Positions 1 through 11,653 of a stretch of 64,000 nt of DNA are shown piece after piece. Under the pieces are notes generated by a model. It was not told the origin of the DNA. It ran no database searches and was given only the letters and a program-made list of their open reading frames with translations. Source of the DNA: Idiomarina sp. (GTDB taxonomy: Bacteria > Pseudomonadota > Gammaproteobacteria > Enterobacterales > Alteromonadaceae); assembly GCA_020831965.1 (NCBI GenBank), contig JAFIFP010000014.1:248001-312000 (forward strand). The letters are read 5' to 3'. Positions within the stretch are counted from its first letter, which is position 1; every line of letters starts with the position of its first letter. A program made the translations under genes and the position numbers.

Positions 1-1
1 A

Positions 2-526
2 ATTCCGTACTTGGGCATCTGTCTCGGTATGCAGATTGCGTTGATCGAGTTTGCGCGCAATTGTGCAGGCATGAAAAATGCGAATAGTACCGAGTTTGAT
101 GCGGACACGGCTTACCCAGTAGTTGGTTTGATTACTGAGTGGATGGATTCGAGTGGGCAGGTAGAACAACGGTCACAAGAGTCGGACATGGGCGGCACAA
201 TGCGCCTTGGAGCGCAACTGTGTCACTTTGTTCCAGGCACTAAAATTCAAGCCACTTATGGTAGCGAGACTGTCTATGAGCGCCATCGTCACCGTTATGA
301 AGTAAACAACAATCTGCGCGATGACCTTGAGAAGCACGGTATGCGTTTCAGTGCATTGTCGGCTGATAAACAACTCGTTGAAGGAATCGAGCTGCCGGAT
401 CATCCTTGGTTTATTGCGGTTCAATTCCATCCTGAGTTCACTTCGACGCCGCGCGACGGTCATCCGTTGTTCTCTGGGTTTGTGGCGGCAGCCGGTGAAT
501 ATCAACAAAAACGTCGAAGCGCTTAG
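2..526 (+). CDS. pyrG: CTP synthase, C-terminal part
   Basis: This is the 3' end of pyrG; the gene is open at the left edge of the window. CTP synthase makes CTP from UTP, ATP and glutamine. What remains is the class I glutamine amidotransferase domain: the nucleophile elbow LGICLGMQ with its catalytic Cys at about residue 6 of the visible part, and a C-terminal [19 protein letters not shown] segment carrying the catalytic His and Glu. The protein ends in a short basic tail (QKRRSA), usual for the family. It lies 49 bp upstream of eno on the same strand, and the pyrG-eno order is typical of Gammaproteobacteria. Confidence 0.97.
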   Translation: MPYLGICLGMQIALIEFARNCAGMKNANSTEFDADTAYPVVGLITEWMDSSGQVEQRSQESDMGGTMRLGAQLCHFVPGTKIQATYGSETVYERHRHRYEVNNNLRDDLEKHGMRFSALSADKQLVEGIELPDHPWFIAVQFHPEFTSTPRDGHPLFSGFVAAAGEYQQKRRSA

Positions 527-572
527 ATTTGCAAGAGCAGACGCAAGAACAGATTTAAGAAACAAGGGATGA

Positions 573-1871
<1,299 letters not shown>

Positions 1872-1885
1872 GGTGTCGCTTCGCC

Positions 1886-2524
1886 ATGTCTATGGTGCGA
1901 ACACAACGGGATATCTTCGATAGCAACGAACAAAGTTCGGCACATGCCGAACTTTGTTCTGCACTCTATCAACGCGAGCTAACAAGCTTGAGCTATTCTG
2001 ACATGGACTTGGCACGTATTCAGCGGCGGTTACGTAGCTTACCTTTCTATATTACGAAAGCTGCTTGGGCGGTCCTGCAAACGCCTACCCCTCTGTTACT
2101 CGATACCCAAAACGCAAGCTGGCAAAGTGATCAAAGTGCTAAACCGCCAAGCACAACTGCGCCCGCTACCCTTGAGAAGTGGCTCGATCGCCACATTGCT
2201 CCTGGATTGCCTTTACCGGTGCTGGTTTACGCGAATAACGAGACTGTTGTTGCGGTAGATTCAGTTGACCGTGTCGATCGTGATTCCCGTACCCTTCATC
2301 TCAACAAATGGGGTTGGTTTACGTATTCAGGCGATTCTTTAGACGGCGAGTTAGCGCGCGTTTTAAAGCCTACTAAGAAAACAGTTACCGCTGCAGTTTG
2401 TGGGCATCGCTGGAGCACTCATGGGAAGCAAATACCACAACCGCTCAGTTTGCGTGAATTCATGTTAACGAGTCTATTCCGGTGGCCTGATTTTGAGCAG
2501 CCTAGACCTGGATTTCGTGAATAA
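1886..2524 (+). CDS. hypothetical protein between eno and ftsB
   Basis: I do not recognise this 212-residue protein. It has no signal peptide or membrane segment. It contains several Trp-rich patches (KWGWFTYSG near 130, SLFRWPDF near 200) and a polar N-terminus. It lies 14 bp after eno and about 70 bp before ftsB, where many gammaproteobacteria have no gene. The start is uncertain: the ATG at 1892 or the codon at 1886 would put a terminator-like perfect inverted repeat (1928-1959) inside codons 15-25, while an ATG at 2003 would start downstream of it and give a protein of about 173 residues. The reading frame is open and codon use looks like that of the neighbours, so I consider it a real gene of unknown role. 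Confidence 0.6.
   Translation: MSMVRTQRDIFDSNEQSSAHAELCSALYQRELTSLSYSDMDLARIQRRLRSLPFYITKAAWAVLQTPTPLLLDTQNASWQSDQSAKPPSTTAPATLEKWLDRHIAPGLPLPVLVYANNETVVAVDSVDRVDRDSRTLHLNKWGWFTYSGDSLDGELARVLKPTKKTVTAAVCGHRWSTHGKQIPQPLSLREFMLTSLFRWPDFEQPRPGFRE
1928..1962 (+). terminator. perfect inverted repeat, probable eno terminator
   Basis: A perfect 15-bp inverted repeat (arms 1928-1942 and 1945-1959, centre CA). The GC-rich core GTTCGGC...GCCGAAC is preceded by AACAAA and followed by TTTGTTCT, the pattern of a Rho-independent terminator able to work on both strands. It lies 57 bp after the eno stop but inside the longest reading of the next gene. Confidence 0.6.
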
Positions 2525-2596
2525 TCGGCAGGGGTTTTTTATTGCCGCCGAACTCGTCATAATAGGTCCAGAATATTCGTCAGAGGCTCTCGTCTC

Positions 2597-2884
2597 ATGC
2601 GTTTGATTGCGCTTTGCATGCTCGGCATCGTGATACTACTTCAGTACCGTATTTGGTTTGGCCAATATGGTGCCGGTGACTTGCGTCAATTACGCCAAGA
2701 AGTCGCTCGCCAGAGTGACTCAAACCAAGCCTTACAGCAGAGGAATCAGCTACTTTACGCAGATATTGAAGACTTGCGCAGCGCGCAAGAGGCAGTAGAG
2801 GAGCGTGCCCGCAATGAGTTGGGTCTAGTGAAGTCAGATGAGACCTTCTTCCGCTTGATTCCACGAGAAGAACAACGCCCGTGA
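2597..2884 (+). CDS. ftsB: cell division protein FtsB
   Basis: A 95-residue bitopic membrane protein of the divisome, partner of FtsL and FtsQ. Residues 3-20 form one transmembrane helix, followed by a coiled coil (LRQLRQEVARQ...LQQRNQLLYADIEDLRS, about 30-70) and a short conserved tail (ARNELGLVKSDETFFRLI) typical of FtsB. Length and position directly before ispD are standard for gammaproteobacteria. Its stop overlaps the GTG start of ispD by 4 bp, so the two are probably translationally coupled. Confidence 0.95.
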   Translation: MRLIALCMLGIVILLQYRIWFGQYGAGDLRQLRQEVARQSDSNQALQQRNQLLYADIEDLRSAQEAVEERARNELGLVKSDETFFRLIPREEQRP

Positions 2885-3588
2885 AAATGATAGCAGTGGT
2901 TCCCGCCGCAGGGATTGGGCAGCGCATGAATGCCGATCGACCCAAACAATATTTAGAGCTAAACGGCAAAACAGTGTTAGAGCTGAGTATTGCTGCGCTC
3001 ATGCGAGAACCACGTATTGAGCGAGTGTATGTAGCGATTCAAGCGGGGGATACCTATTTTCCTCAGCTCCCTTTGTCTCGCGACCCGCGGATTGTTCGCA
3101 CACCAGGAGGGGCGACCCGAGCAGACTCCGTGCGTCAGGCATTAGAGGTGGCTCAGCAAGCTTGGCCCAGTGATACTCTGGTGGCGGTGCACGATGCTGC
3201 GCGGCCTGGGTTAGCGATGAAAGACTTAGGCGAACTGCTTGACGCTGCATCGGAGAATCCAGCGCAGGGTGCGTTATTGGCCATTCCTGTGACAGATACG
3301 GTGAAGCGTGGCGATGCACATGGATATGCGAAGGAAACCTTGAATCGTGAGGAGTTGTGGCTAGCCGCAACTCCGCAAGTGTTTCAGTTGCAACCGCTGC
3401 TGCACGCACTTCAAGCCGCAGAGCTGTCCGAGCACAGGATAACGGACGAAGCCTCGGCAATGGAACTAACCGGGGTGACACCTCGCTTAGTAGCCGCAGG
3501 GCAAAGTATTCGAAAAGTGACCCAGCCGGAAGATCTCATTCTGGTAGCAACATTGATGGAACAACAGGAGACAGGGCGAGCTGTATGA
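2881..3588 (+). CDS. ispD: 2-C-methyl-D-erythritol 4-phosphate cytidylyltransferase
   Basis: IspD attaches CMP to 2-C-methyl-D-erythritol 4-phosphate in the MEP route to isoprenoids. The 235-residue protein has the nucleotide-binding loop [10 protein letters not shown] followed by PKQYL at the N-terminus and the motif VHDAARPGL near residue 105, together with [10 protein letters not shown] and TPQVFQ. The start is GTG at 2881, overlapping the end of ftsB by 4 bp; the ATG at 2887 (MIAVVPAAG) is a possible alternative. It overlaps ispF by 4 bp (ATGA), so the two MEP genes are coupled. Confidence 0.96.
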   Translation: MKMIAVVPAAGIGQRMNADRPKQYLELNGKTVLELSIAALMREPRIERVYVAIQAGDTYFPQLPLSRDPRIVRTPGGATRADSVRQALEVAQQAWPSDTLVAVHDAARPGLAMKDLGELLDAASENPAQGALLAIPVTDTVKRGDAHGYAKETLNREELWLAATPQVFQLQPLLHALQAAELSEHRITDEASAMELTGVTPRLVAAGQSIRKVTQPEDLILVATLMEQQETGRAV

Positions 3589-4067
3589 TACGTATCGGAC
3601 AGGGCTATGATGTACACAAGTTCGGTGGCAGCGGGCCGATTCGCATCGGCGGCGTAGACATCGACTATGAATTCGGTTTAGTGGCCCACTCGGACGGTGA
3701 CGTCTTGTTGCATGCCTTAACTGATGCCTTGCTAGGCGCGATAGGTGAGGGGGATATTGGCGTTTGGTTCCCAGACAACGATCCACAATTTAAGGGAGCA
3801 GATAGTGCTGTGCTTCTGACGACCGTTTTCGAGCGTGTAAAATCATTGGGCTGGACCATTGGTAATCTGGATGTCACGGTGATTGCCGAAGCTCCTAAGT
3901 TAAATCCCCATCGTGATGCGATTCGTGCACGTATCGCCGAGCTGCTACAAATCGCGACACAGCAGGTCAATGTAAAAGCCACAACGACGGAAAAACTTGG
4001 ATTTACTGGCAGAAAGGAAGGGATTGCAGCTATGGCTGTGGTCTTGTTGGTGGCTGCGAATGGCTGA
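3585..4067 (+). CDS. ispF: 2-C-methyl-D-erythritol 2,4-cyclodiphosphate synthase
   Basis: IspF cyclises CDP-ME 2-phosphate to MEcPP and releases CMP; it is the MEP-pathway step after IspD and IspE. The 160-residue length is normal. The N-terminal [13 protein letters not shown] carries the Asp and His of the zinc site, [18 protein letters not shown] follows near residue 35, and [17 protein letters not shown] lies near the C-terminus. The ATG at 3585 overlaps the ispD stop; an upstream extension of the open frame lies within ispD and is not needed. Confidence 0.97.
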   Translation: MIRIGQGYDVHKFGGSGPIRIGGVDIDYEFGLVAHSDGDVLLHALTDALLGAIGEGDIGVWFPDNDPQFKGADSAVLLTTVFERVKSLGWTIGNLDVTVIAEAPKLNPHRDAIRARIAELLQIATQQVNVKATTTEKLGFTGRKEGIAAMAVVLLVAANG

Positions 4068-5109
4068 TAACGATTGGCAAATGGACTGGCATTACCGTTG
4101 GGGGCGCCCGGCATCAACCGGTATCCTGAAGCACAGTCCAGAAGATTTTGTCGTAAATGAAGTCTTGGGCTTCGAGCCTGAGTGGGCTGAGAAAGGTCAG
4201 CATCATTGGTTATTGATTGAGAAACGTGGGCTAAATACAGACTTCGTCGCCCGTCAACTTGCGCGTTTTGCCGGCATTCCTGCGAAAGAAGTCAGCTTTT
4301 CCGGGTTAAAAGACCGCCAAGCGGTAACGACTCAATGGTTTTCGGTTGAATTACCGGCAACACGCGAAATTGTTTGGGCTGACTGGGTACTCGAAGGGGC
4401 TACTATTCTTTCTGCACACCGCGGTATTCGGAAATTGAAGCGCGGAGCACACAAAGCAAACGAGTTCGTGATCAGAATTCGTGGCCTTACCGAATTACCA
4501 GAGTTCGAAGCTCGCTTGCAGAAGCTCTCACAGGGTGTTCCGAATTATTATGGTGAGCAGCGCTTCGGTCGTCAGCGCAACAACCTAACGCAAGCGTTAG
4601 AAATGTTTGCAGGAAAACGCATTAAGGACCGGAATCTGCGTAGTCTATTGCTCTCGAGCGCGCGGTCTTGGCTCTTTAATCATTGTGTGAGCCAGCGCTT
4701 AGCTGAACTGGATGATACGGCTCTGCTGGGTGACGTTGTGCAACTGTCAGGGTCGCATTCACAGTTTACTCTAATGGAACTCGACGACAGTATTCTGAAC
4801 CGTTTAGCGACTGGCGATATTCGTCTCACGGCGCCTTTATATGGGCGCGGACTCTCATCCGTTGCATTGGCGGCGGCAGAGCGTGAAGATAGTTTTATTG
4901 CAGAGCGTCAGGAATGGTTAGATGGGTTGGTACGTGCGGGCGTGAATGCCGATCGGCGGCCCATGCTATTAGTCCCGACAGACCTTTCGGTTGAATTAAG
5001 CGATGACGAGGCAGTGCTTTCGTTTTCCCTTGAAACGGGTGCTTTTGCGACCAGTGTTTTACGAGAGTTATTGGTGACCCAAGAAGCAGGATCCGGGGGA
5101 AGTGAATGA
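4060..5109 (+). CDS. truD: tRNA pseudouridine(13) synthase TruD
   Basis: TruD makes pseudouridine at position 13 of tRNA-Glu. The 349-residue protein has the hallmark [14 protein letters not shown] near residue 80, whose Asp is the expected catalytic residue, and the conserved YYGEQRFGR near 160, followed by the TRUD insertion domain. I chose the ATG at 4060 ([15 protein letters not shown]) because it overlaps the ispF stop by only 8 bp; an in-frame upstream start at 3997 lies inside ispF. It overlaps surE by 4 bp. Confidence 0.96.
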   Translation: MADNDWQMDWHYRWGRPASTGILKHSPEDFVVNEVLGFEPEWAEKGQHHWLLIEKRGLNTDFVARQLARFAGIPAKEVSFSGLKDRQAVTTQWFSVELPATREIVWADWVLEGATILSAHRGIRKLKRGAHKANEFVIRIRGLTELPEFEARLQKLSQGVPNYYGEQRFGRQRNNLTQALEMFAGKRIKDRNLRSLLLSSARSWLFNHCVSQRLAELDDTALLGDVVQLSGSHSQFTLMELDDSILNRLATGDIRLTAPLYGRGLSSVALAAAEREDSFIAERQEWLDGLVRAGVNADRRPMLLVPTDLSVELSDDEAVLSFSLETGAFATSVLRELLVTQEAGSGGSE

Positions 5110-5855
5110 AGATCTTATTAAGTAATGATGACGGAGTTCGCGCGCCGGGCTTGGCGGCACTGCATAAAGCCTTGTCTGCTATTGCTGACGTGGTGGTTAT
5201 CGCACCTGATCGGAATTGTAGTGGCGCAAGTAACTCATTGACATTGCATAGCCCATTGCGAGTGGAGCAGCTTGAGAACGGCTTCTACTCCGTGAATGGT
5301 ACGCCAACTGACTGTGTTCATATCGGTACTAACTCGCCAGTTGGTGAGGCGCCTGATTTGGTTGTGTCTGGCATTAATGATGCACCGAACATGGGCGACG
5401 ATGTCATCTACTCTGGAACTGTTGCCGCTGCCACAGAAGGTCGGCATATGGGCTTACCCGCAATTGCGGTGTCGATGGGACAACATGGTCATGGGTTCTA
5501 TGAGACTGCGGCCCGGGTGGTTGCGGATTTGGTAAAGCAATTGCAACATGCTCCGCTATCGCCTGATTTCGTGTTAAACGTCAATGTTCCTTATTGCCCT
5601 TACGATCAATTAAAAGGCACGAAGCTCACGCGACTTGGGCGTCGCCATAAAGCGGAGGGCATGATTCGCGATAGTGATCCCCGAGGCCAAGAAATATTCT
5701 GGTATGGTCCGGTGGGACATCAGCGAGATGAGGGACCGGGAACAGATTTTGCGGCAGTCAATGAGGGGTATGTGTCTATTACGCCTTTGACTGTTGATAT
5801 GACGGCCTATCGTGATATGGAACAAGTGGAACAGTGGTTAAAGAATGATTCTTAA
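5106..5855 (+). CDS. surE: 5'/3'-nucleotidase SurE
   Basis: SurE is a metal-dependent nucleotidase/polyphosphatase linked to stationary-phase survival. The 249-residue protein starts with [15 protein letters not shown] (metal-binding Asp pair) and has [26 protein letters not shown] near residue 85, both family signatures; the usual Gly after IN is Asp-Ala here. The ATG overlaps the truD stop and the gene end overlaps pcm by 11 bp, which keeps the classical surE-pcm-nlpD-rpoS order. Confidence 0.96.
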   Translation: MKILLSNDDGVRAPGLAALHKALSAIADVVVIAPDRNCSGASNSLTLHSPLRVEQLENGFYSVNGTPTDCVHIGTNSPVGEAPDLVVSGINDAPNMGDDVIYSGTVAAATEGRHMGLPAIAVSMGQHGHGFYETAARVVADLVKQLQHAPLSPDFVLNVNVPYCPYDQLKGTKLTRLGRRHKAEGMIRDSDPRGQEIFWYGPVGHQRDEGPGTDFAAVNEGYVSITPLTVDMTAYRDMEQVEQWLKNDS

Positions 5856-6492
5856 AAACTTTCAGGGACAAGCCCGCAAATTAGTCGGACTATTACGCAC
5901 AGCGGGTATTCACGACGACTCAGTGTTGAATGTGATCGAGCGCACACCTCGACATGCTTTTATGCCAGAATCTTTAGTTCATAAAGCCTATGAAAATACG
6001 GCTTTACCTATTGGCAATGGGCAAACCATTTCGCAGCCTTTTATTGTAGCGCAAATGACGAGTCTGCTACTGCAGACCGAACGACCATTAGCACGGGTAC
6101 TAGAAATTGGCACAGGTTCAGGTTATCAGACCGCTGTCTTAGCACAATTGGTTGAGCACGTGTATTCCGTTGAACGAATCAGCCAGTTGCAATACCAGGC
6201 GAAGCGACGCCTAAAACAGCTCGATCTCCATAACGTCTCGATGCGTCATGGCGACGGTTGGTTAGGCTGGCAAAGCAAAGGTCCATTTGACGGTATTATC
6301 GTGACTGCGGCTCCTGCGACCATACCTAAGGCGTTATTAGATCAACTGCATCCAGAGGGGGGGCGGTTAATTATACCTGTAGGTACACAGTCACAAGACC
6401 TGCGGATCATAGTGCGTGAGGGTGATGAGTATCATGAAACGCACAACGGAGAAGTTCGTTTTGTGCCGCTGATCCAAGGAGATCTTGCGTGA
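5845..6492 (+). CDS. pcm: protein-L-isoaspartate O-methyltransferase
   Basis: Pcm repairs isoaspartyl residues in aged proteins using SAM. The 215-residue protein has the family N-terminus ([13 protein letters not shown]), the substrate-binding [16 protein letters not shown] near residue 52 and SAM motif [17 protein letters not shown] near 85. It starts inside the end of surE and overlaps yqaA by 4 bp. With surE, nlpD and rpoS it forms a conserved stationary-phase block. Confidence 0.96.
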   Translation: MILKNFQGQARKLVGLLRTAGIHDDSVLNVIERTPRHAFMPESLVHKAYENTALPIGNGQTISQPFIVAQMTSLLLQTERPLARVLEIGTGSGYQTAVLAQLVEHVYSVERISQLQYQAKRRLKQLDLHNVSMRHGDGWLGWQSKGPFDGIIVTAAPATIPKALLDQLHPEGGRLIIPVGTQSQDLRIIVREGDEYHETHNGEVRFVPLIQGDLA

Positions 6493-7067
6493 AGATATTT
6501 GAGCGGTTATATGAGAAGGCGCTGGTTTGGTCGCGCCACCCGCAATCACCGCGCATCTTGTCGGGGGTCAGTTTTGCGGAATCTGTAATTTTCCCTATTC
6601 CGGTTGATGTGATGCTTGCCCCCATGGTGTTATCGCAGCCTCATCGTTGGATCTACTTTGCCTGGCTTGCTACTTTTTTCTCGGTCCTAGGTGGGATTGC
6701 TGGATACTGGCTTGGATATTTTGCTTACGAACCGCTAGTTATTCCGATGCTTGAGAAATTTAATTATGTTGGGCATTTCGAGTCAGCTCAGCAATGGTTT
6801 TCGGAGTGGGGCGTATGGGTTGTCTTTCTCGCTGGTTTTTCACCTATTCCATATAAGGTGTTTACGGTGACCGCGGGCGTGATGATGCTAGCCTTTTGGC
6901 CTTTCGTAATTGCTTCACTAATTGGTCGGGCAATGCGGTTCTTTTTGGTGGCTTGGCTCATGCGTATTGGTGGACCTTTGATGGAGCGTCATTTAAAGAA
7001 ACATTTTGACACCATCGGTTGGTCGGTCGTGGTTTTGGCTCTGCTTGCTTATTTCTACTTCCGCTAA
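6489..7067 (+). CDS. yqaA: YqaA family membrane protein (DedA/SNARE-associated type)
   Basis: A 192-residue polytopic inner-membrane protein with about four hydrophobic segments (near 25-50, 55-75, 105-150 and 175-190). The G-rich [15 protein letters not shown] near residue 118 and the N-terminal [22 protein letters not shown] are typical of the YqaA/DedA-related (VTT domain) proteins, whose relatives act in lipid and membrane homeostasis. The start is GTG at 6489, overlapping pcm. YqaA is often inserted between pcm and nlpD in Alteromonadales. Its substrate is unknown. Confidence 0.85.
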   Translation: MKIFERLYEKALVWSRHPQSPRILSGVSFAESVIFPIPVDVMLAPMVLSQPHRWIYFAWLATFFSVLGGIAGYWLGYFAYEPLVIPMLEKFNYVGHFESAQQWFSEWGVWVVFLAGFSPIPYKVFTVTAGVMMLAFWPFVIASLIGRAMRFFLVAWLMRIGGPLMERHLKKHFDTIGWSVVVLALLAYFYFR

Positions 7068-7077
7068 GGAGCTGGGG

Positions 7078-7938
7078 ATGAAACGCTGGCTCCGTGCTTC
7101 GCTTCTTCCTCTCACTGGGTTGCTGTTATTGAGCTGCTCAAGTCAGCACGAGCCTGCGCCTGTTACTAGCCTTCAGCGCACAACATCTTTTCATGATTAC
7201 CAACAATCGTCTTTGTCCGCCGAAACTTATGAGGTTCGACCGGGTGACACGCTCTACTCTATTGCCTTTCGGGCGAATATGGATTTACGTGAAATTACGC
7301 GCTTGAATAACCTGTCTGAGCCTTATGTGATCTATCCTGGGCAGGAACTTAGGTTACGCCAAGGGAGTAGCGCGAGCACCTCTACCCCTGTTAGTCGATC
7401 TAGTAATAACAATACGAGTCCAACACAGCGAAACGATCTAAGTGAGCCTGTTGTCAGCCGAACTCAGAGAGAGTATGGTGAAACAGGAAGCTCCACAAAA
7501 GCTCCAGAAATTCAGCCGATTAGGCCTGTTGTACCGAGTCAAGAACGCGCGATTGCTAGTGCAGATATACGTTGGCAGTGGCCAACCAATCGTCCAATTT
7601 CTCGACGGTTTTCGACTCAGGAACCTATGAATAGAGGGCTTGAATTCTCCGGTCAACGTGGAGATCCGATAGTAGCGGCAGCAGCAGGAAAAGTTGTGTA
7701 TGTTGGAAGCGCACTTAGAGGCTATGGTCGTTTAATCATTCTGAAACATAATGATGATTACATCACAGCCTACGGTCACAATGATTCAATTCTGGTCACA
7801 GAACAACAGTGGGTAGAGTCGGGTCAACAAATTGCGACCATGGGGAGTAGCGGCAGGGACGATGTCCGCCTCCGATTTGAGCTGCGATTACGTGGTAACT
7901 CAGTGAATCCAGAGAATTACTTACCACGCTCACGTTAG
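7078..7938 (+). CDS. nlpD: NlpD-like lipoprotein, LysM and inactive M23 domain (amidase activator)
   Basis: A 286-residue outer-membrane lipoprotein: a signal peptide ends in the lipobox LLSC with the lipidated Cys at residue 20. A LysM peptidoglycan-binding domain (about 51-95, [13 protein letters not shown]) is followed by a Ser/Thr-rich linker and a C-terminal LytM/M23 domain. The M23 metal ligands are lost: the usual HxxxD region reads RGLEFSG, and the final HxH reads RLRFE. This matches NlpD, which activates the amidase AmiC rather than cutting the wall itself. The ATG at 7078 follows AAGGAGCTGGGG. In relatives rpoS is transcribed in part from a promoter inside nlpD. Confidence 0.93.
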   Translation: MKRWLRASLLPLTGLLLLSCSSQHEPAPVTSLQRTTSFHDYQQSSLSAETYEVRPGDTLYSIAFRANMDLREITRLNNLSEPYVIYPGQELRLRQGSSASTSTPVSRSSNNNTSPTQRNDLSEPVVSRTQREYGETGSSTKAPEIQPIRPVVPSQERAIASADIRWQWPTNRPISRRFSTQEPMNRGLEFSGQRGDPIVAAAAGKVVYVGSALRGYGRLIILKHNDDYITAYGHNDSILVTEQQWVESGQQIATMGSSGRDDVRLRFELRLRGNSVNPENYLPRSR

Positions 7939-7967
7939 CTACTATCTGTCAGAACCAAGGAGGCAGT

Positions 7968-8954
7968 ATGAGCGACGATCAAAACCCGCGTGACGCAAGT
8001 GACGACTATGAAGGCACTAACGCGCCACCAGAGAATGAGCTTTTGGAAGATGAAGCTCGTGAACACATTGATTCTGAGCTTGAAGAAGCATTGGCGAGTA
8101 AAAGGAAATACCAGCGCAAGCTCGATGCCACTCAAATGTACCTTAGTGAAATTGGTTTCTCCCCTTTATTGACTGCAGAAGAAGAAGTTTTCTTTGCGCG
8201 TAAAGCATTGAAGGGCGACATGAAAGCACGGGCGCGGATGATCGAAAGTAATCTGCGTCTGGTGGTAAAAATCGCCCGTCGATACAATAACCGTGGTCTT
8301 GCGTTACTTGATTTAATCGAGGAGGGGAACCTCGGACTGATTCGTGCAGTCGAGAAATTTGACCCTGAGCGTGGCTTTCGCTTTTCTACCTATGCGACAT
8401 GGTGGATTCGTCAAACAATTGAACGGGCCATCATGAATCAAACTCGTACCATCCGCTTGCCCATCCATGTGGTAAAAGAACTTAATGTTTATTTGCGCGC
8501 CGCTCGTGAGCTTGCGCATAAACTCGATCATGAACCTACCGCTGAAGATATTGCACGTAGCCTTGAAAAGCCGGTTGCTGATGTGAACCGAATGCTGCGA
8601 TTAAACGAGCGTATTTCATCGGTTGATACGCCTATCGGTGGTGATGGTGATAAAGGGCTCTTAGATATTATTGCGGATGAGAAAGCGGGCGGCCCCGAGA
8701 GCATTCTGCAAGATGATGATATGCATCAGCATATTCTGGAGTGGCTCGATGTGCTTAATCCGAAGCAAAAAGAAGTTTTGGCACGTCGGTTCGGTTTATT
8801 AGGCTATGAGCCATCAACCCTTGAAGATGTCGGCCGAGAAATCGGTTTAACCCGTGAACGAGTCCGTCAAATCCAAGTAGAAGCCTTGCGTCGACTGAAA
8901 GATATTTTGCGTCAGCAAGGGCTCAGTATCGAGTCTATCTTCTCTATCGACTAA
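7968..8954 (+). CDS. rpoS: RNA polymerase sigma factor RpoS
   Basis: The general stress/stationary-phase sigma factor (sigma-38), 328 residues. Region 1.2 ([18 protein letters not shown]), region 2 ([30 protein letters not shown]...[12 protein letters not shown]) and region 4.2 ([20 protein letters not shown]) are all intact. The acidic N-terminal region 1.1 is short. The start at 7968 follows AAGGAGG. It lies 29 bp after nlpD and converges on mutS. Confidence 0.97.
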   Translation: MSDDQNPRDASDDYEGTNAPPENELLEDEAREHIDSELEEALASKRKYQRKLDATQMYLSEIGFSPLLTAEEEVFFARKALKGDMKARARMIESNLRLVVKIARRYNNRGLALLDLIEEGNLGLIRAVEKFDPERGFRFSTYATWWIRQTIERAIMNQTRTIRLPIHVVKELNVYLRAARELAHKLDHEPTAEDIARSLEKPVADVNRMLRLNERISSVDTPIGGDGDKGLLDIIADEKAGGPESILQDDDMHQHILEWLDVLNPKQKEVLARRFGLLGYEPSTLEDVGREIGLTRERVRQIQVEALRRLKDILRQQGLSIESIFSID

Positions 8955-8956
8955 AA

Positions 8957-8988
8957 TGAACGGCCCGGGCTATTTGCTCGGGCGTTCA
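8957..8988. terminator. hairpin between convergent rpoS and mutS
   Basis: The inverted repeat TGAACGGCCCGGGC / GCTCGGGCGTTCA (one bulge) spans the 15-bp gap between the rpoS and mutS stops and covers the mutS stop codon. It has no clear U-run on either side, so it may block or end converging transcription only weakly. Confidence 0.4.
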
Positions 8989-11549
8989 GTTCCTCGCGTT
9001 AAGGAATACAGCACCTCGAGCGCCTCCTTTGGCGTGAGTTCATCGGGGTTGACCCGTTCAAGCTCTCGGATGCGCGGATCAGTGAGCGGCAACTGCGCTT
9101 GCACTTCATTTAACGCCGCTGTAGCGCCATTTTTCCTAGGGGTTACTTTGGGTTCGGTTGCCGTATCGGCCTCGAGGGCGGCAAGCTTGGCTCTCGCATT
9201 CTTTAAGACATGTTCAGGTACACCCGCTAATTTGGCCACTTGAATGCCGAAGCTTTTGCTTGCAGGGCCTTCTTCCACTTGATGCAAAAACGCGATGCTG
9301 TCGCCTTGTTCAATGGCATCGAGGTGCACGTTCACGCTATGTGGGAATTGCTCAGCCATTGCAGTGAGTTCAAAGTAGTGGGTGGCAAACAAGGTATAGC
9401 ACTCGCGGGTTGCGAGCTCACAAGCCGAAGCCCAGGCCAAGGACAGACCATCATAAGTGGAAGTTCCACGACCGATTTCATCCATGAGAACAAGGCTGTG
9501 ACGCGTTGCATTGTGTAGAATATTGGCGGTTTCGGTCATTTCTACCATAAAGGTTGAGCGGCCTGACGCGAGGTCATCCGATGCGCCAATCCGCGTGAAA
9601 ATCCGATCAACTCGTCCAATGACGGCCCTGTCAGCTGGGACATAGGAGCCGGTATGGGCCATTAAAGTGATCAAGGCAACTTGGCGCATATAGGTGGATT
9701 TACCGCCCATATTTGGGCCTGTCACAATATGGAGTCGTCGCTGCTTGTTGAAGGTGACGGAATTTGGGATAAAAGGCTCCGCAAGGGCTTCTTCAACCAC
9801 CGGGTGACGACCTTTTTCAATCCGGATGTCTGCATCAGAAGTAAACTCTGGACGTGTGTAGCCAAGCGCTTGTGCACGCTCAGCAAAGCTATTCAGGACA
9901 TCGAGCTTCGCCACTTGGGCTGCATAGCTCTGTAATGTCGCAAGTGGTTGAAGAAGCTGCTCCAGAATGGTTTGATAAAGCGATTTCTCCAGTGCAAGGG
10001 CTTCAGCCTGACTTTTGAGTACCTTGTCTTCGAAGATCTTTAATTCTGGAATAATGTAGCGTTCTACGTTTTTAAGCGTTTGTCGACGTTGGTAGTCGTC
10101 GGGAACCTGAGTGGCTGCACTACGACTTACTTCAATGTAATAACCATGAACCCGATTAAAGCCAATCTTCAATTGACTTAACCCTGTGCGCTCGCGTTCT
10201 CGCTGCTCGAGTGCTTCAAGTTCCGCCGTCCCACCAGCACTCAGTGCACGTAATTCATCTAACTCGGCGTGATAGCCTGAGGCAATGACACCTCCGTCTC
10301 GCAGAACTACGGGAGGATTATCGACAATTGCACGCTGCAGTAGCTGACATAATTCTGCAAGTACAGGCGGGTAATCGATCGCTAAGGGTAGCGTCCAGTC
10401 AGTGACCAGTGCTGTAAGTGCCGGCAACTGCTCTAATGCGAAGCGAATACGGGCAAGGTCTCGTGGCCGCGCTGTTTGCAATGCGACGCGTCCGAGTGAC
10501 CGCTCAAGATCGCCGACGTTCCGTAGCAATGGGTTAAGTTCATGCCATGCTTGCTGGTCAAGGAGCACAGCGACTGCGTCGAGCCGTTGGTTAATCTGTG
10601 ACGTATTGCGTAAGGGCTGTTGTAGCCAACGTCGTAGTAAACGACTTCCCATTGGGGTTTGGGTCGTATCCATTACCGCCGCTAGCGTGTAGCTATCATC
10701 GCCTTTCAGGTTGCGAGTGAGTTCTAAGTTCTTCCGTGTGCTGCGATCAAGATGAATACAATCATCTTGCCGTTCATGTAGTAAGCCGCGCAGGTGAGGT
10801 AATGCAGTGCGTTGGGTGTCTTTCATGTACTGTAAAATACAGCCCGAAGCTGCAATGCCAGGGTGATCTGCAGGGATCCCGAACCCGGTCAGATCGCGTG
10901 TCTGAAATTGTCTGCAGAGGGCAGTATAGGCACTCTCATGATCAAACTCCCACGCGGGACGGCGGCGCGAGCCGGCATGGTCTTGCACAAATGTTGGTGC
11001 GGTCCAACTGTCCGCATATAAGATTTCCGCGGGTTGTAAACGTTCAAGCTCACTGGCTAAGGTGGCTTCTGTGTCCACATCCAACACTGCAAAATAGCCG
11101 CTACTCACTTCAAGAATTGCAACCGAAAAGCCCGATTTTGCAGGGCCAACTGCGGCCAATATATTCTGCTCATGCGTATTAAGAAGTGCTTCATCGCTAA
11201 CAGTGCCGGGCGTTAACACGCGCACGACTTGACGTTCAACAGGGCCTTTACTCGTTGCTGGGTCACCAATCTGTTCACAGATCGCGACAGACTCGCCTAA
11301 GCGAATTAAACGAGCGAGATAGTTATCCACTGCGTGGTAGGGAACTCCTGCCATGGGTATGGGAGTTCCTGCGGACTGGCCTCGATGTGTGAGCGATATA
11401 TCTAATAGCTCAGCTGCGCGACGGGCGTCATCATAAAAAAGTTCGTAAAAATCTCCCATGCGATAGAACAGGAGGATATCCTCATGTTCTCCCTTAATCC
11501 GCAGATATTGTTGCATCATGGGAGTGTGAGTTGCTTTATCCTGACTCAT
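8970..11549 (-). CDS. mutS: DNA mismatch repair protein MutS
   Basis: MutS recognises mismatches and starts methyl-directed repair with MutL. The 859-residue protein has the N-terminal mismatch-binding motif MGDFYELF (the Phe-x-Glu wedge) near residue 32, connector and lever domains, the Walker A loop [13 protein letters not shown] near 620, Walker [17 protein letters not shown] near 690 and a C-terminal dimerisation tail. The length equals that of other gammaproteobacterial MutS. It is divergent from pncC and convergent with rpoS; rpoS-mutS adjacency is an ancestral arrangement in the class. Confidence 0.97.
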   Translation of the reverse strand: MSQDKATHTPMMQQYLRIKGEHEDILLFYRMGDFYELFYDDARRAAELLDISLTHRGQSAGTPIPMAGVPYHAVDNYLARLIRLGESVAICEQIGDPATSKGPVERQVVRVLTPGTVSDEALLNTHEQNILAAVGPAKSGFSVAILEVSSGYFAVLDVDTEATLASELERLQPAEILYADSWTAPTFVQDHAGSRRRPAWEFDHESAYTALCRQFQTRDLTGFGIPADHPGIAASGCILQYMKDTQRTALPHLRGLLHERQDDCIHLDRSTRKNLELTRNLKGDDSYTLAAVMDTTQTPMGSRLLRRWLQQPLRNTSQINQRLDAVAVLLDQQAWHELNPLLRNVGDLERSLGRVALQTARPRDLARIRFALEQLPALTALVTDWTLPLAIDYPPVLAELCQLLQRAIVDNPPVVLRDGGVIASGYHAELDELRALSAGGTAELEALEQRERERTGLSQLKIGFNRVHGYYIEVSRSAATQVPDDYQRRQTLKNVERYIIPELKIFEDKVLKSQAEALALEKSLYQTILEQLLQPLATLQSYAAQVAKLDVLNSFAERAQALGYTRPEFTSDADIRIEKGRHPVVEEALAEPFIPNSVTFNKQRRLHIVTGPNMGGKSTYMRQVALITLMAHTGSYVPADRAVIGRVDRIFTRIGASDDLASGRSTFMVEMTETANILHNATRHSLVLMDEIGRGTSTYDGLSLAWASACELATRECYTLFATHYFELTAMAEQFPHSVNVHLDAIEQGDSIAFLHQVEEGPASKSFGIQVAKLAGVPEHVLKNARAKLAALEADTATEPKVTPRKNGATAALNEVQAQLPLTDPRIRELERVNPDELTPKEALEVLYSLTRGTERPSK

Positions 11550-11653
11550 GCTTAAGCACTTCTATTGTTATCCTAAACCTATGATCGCGTTTTCGTTGGT
11601 AAATGCCAAGTGAAGTTCGCATAATGAGGGAAACAACTGGCTAAGGAGTCATC

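Noticed and set aside
2524-2550. CGGCA...TGCCG with a T-run as a terminator after the hypothetical gene
   Set aside because: The T-run is in the loop, not after the stem, so it does not look like a functional terminator.
3357-3584. Upstream extension of ispF by 76 residues
   Set aside because: It lies fully within ispD, and the ATG at 3585 gives the normal family N-terminus and length.
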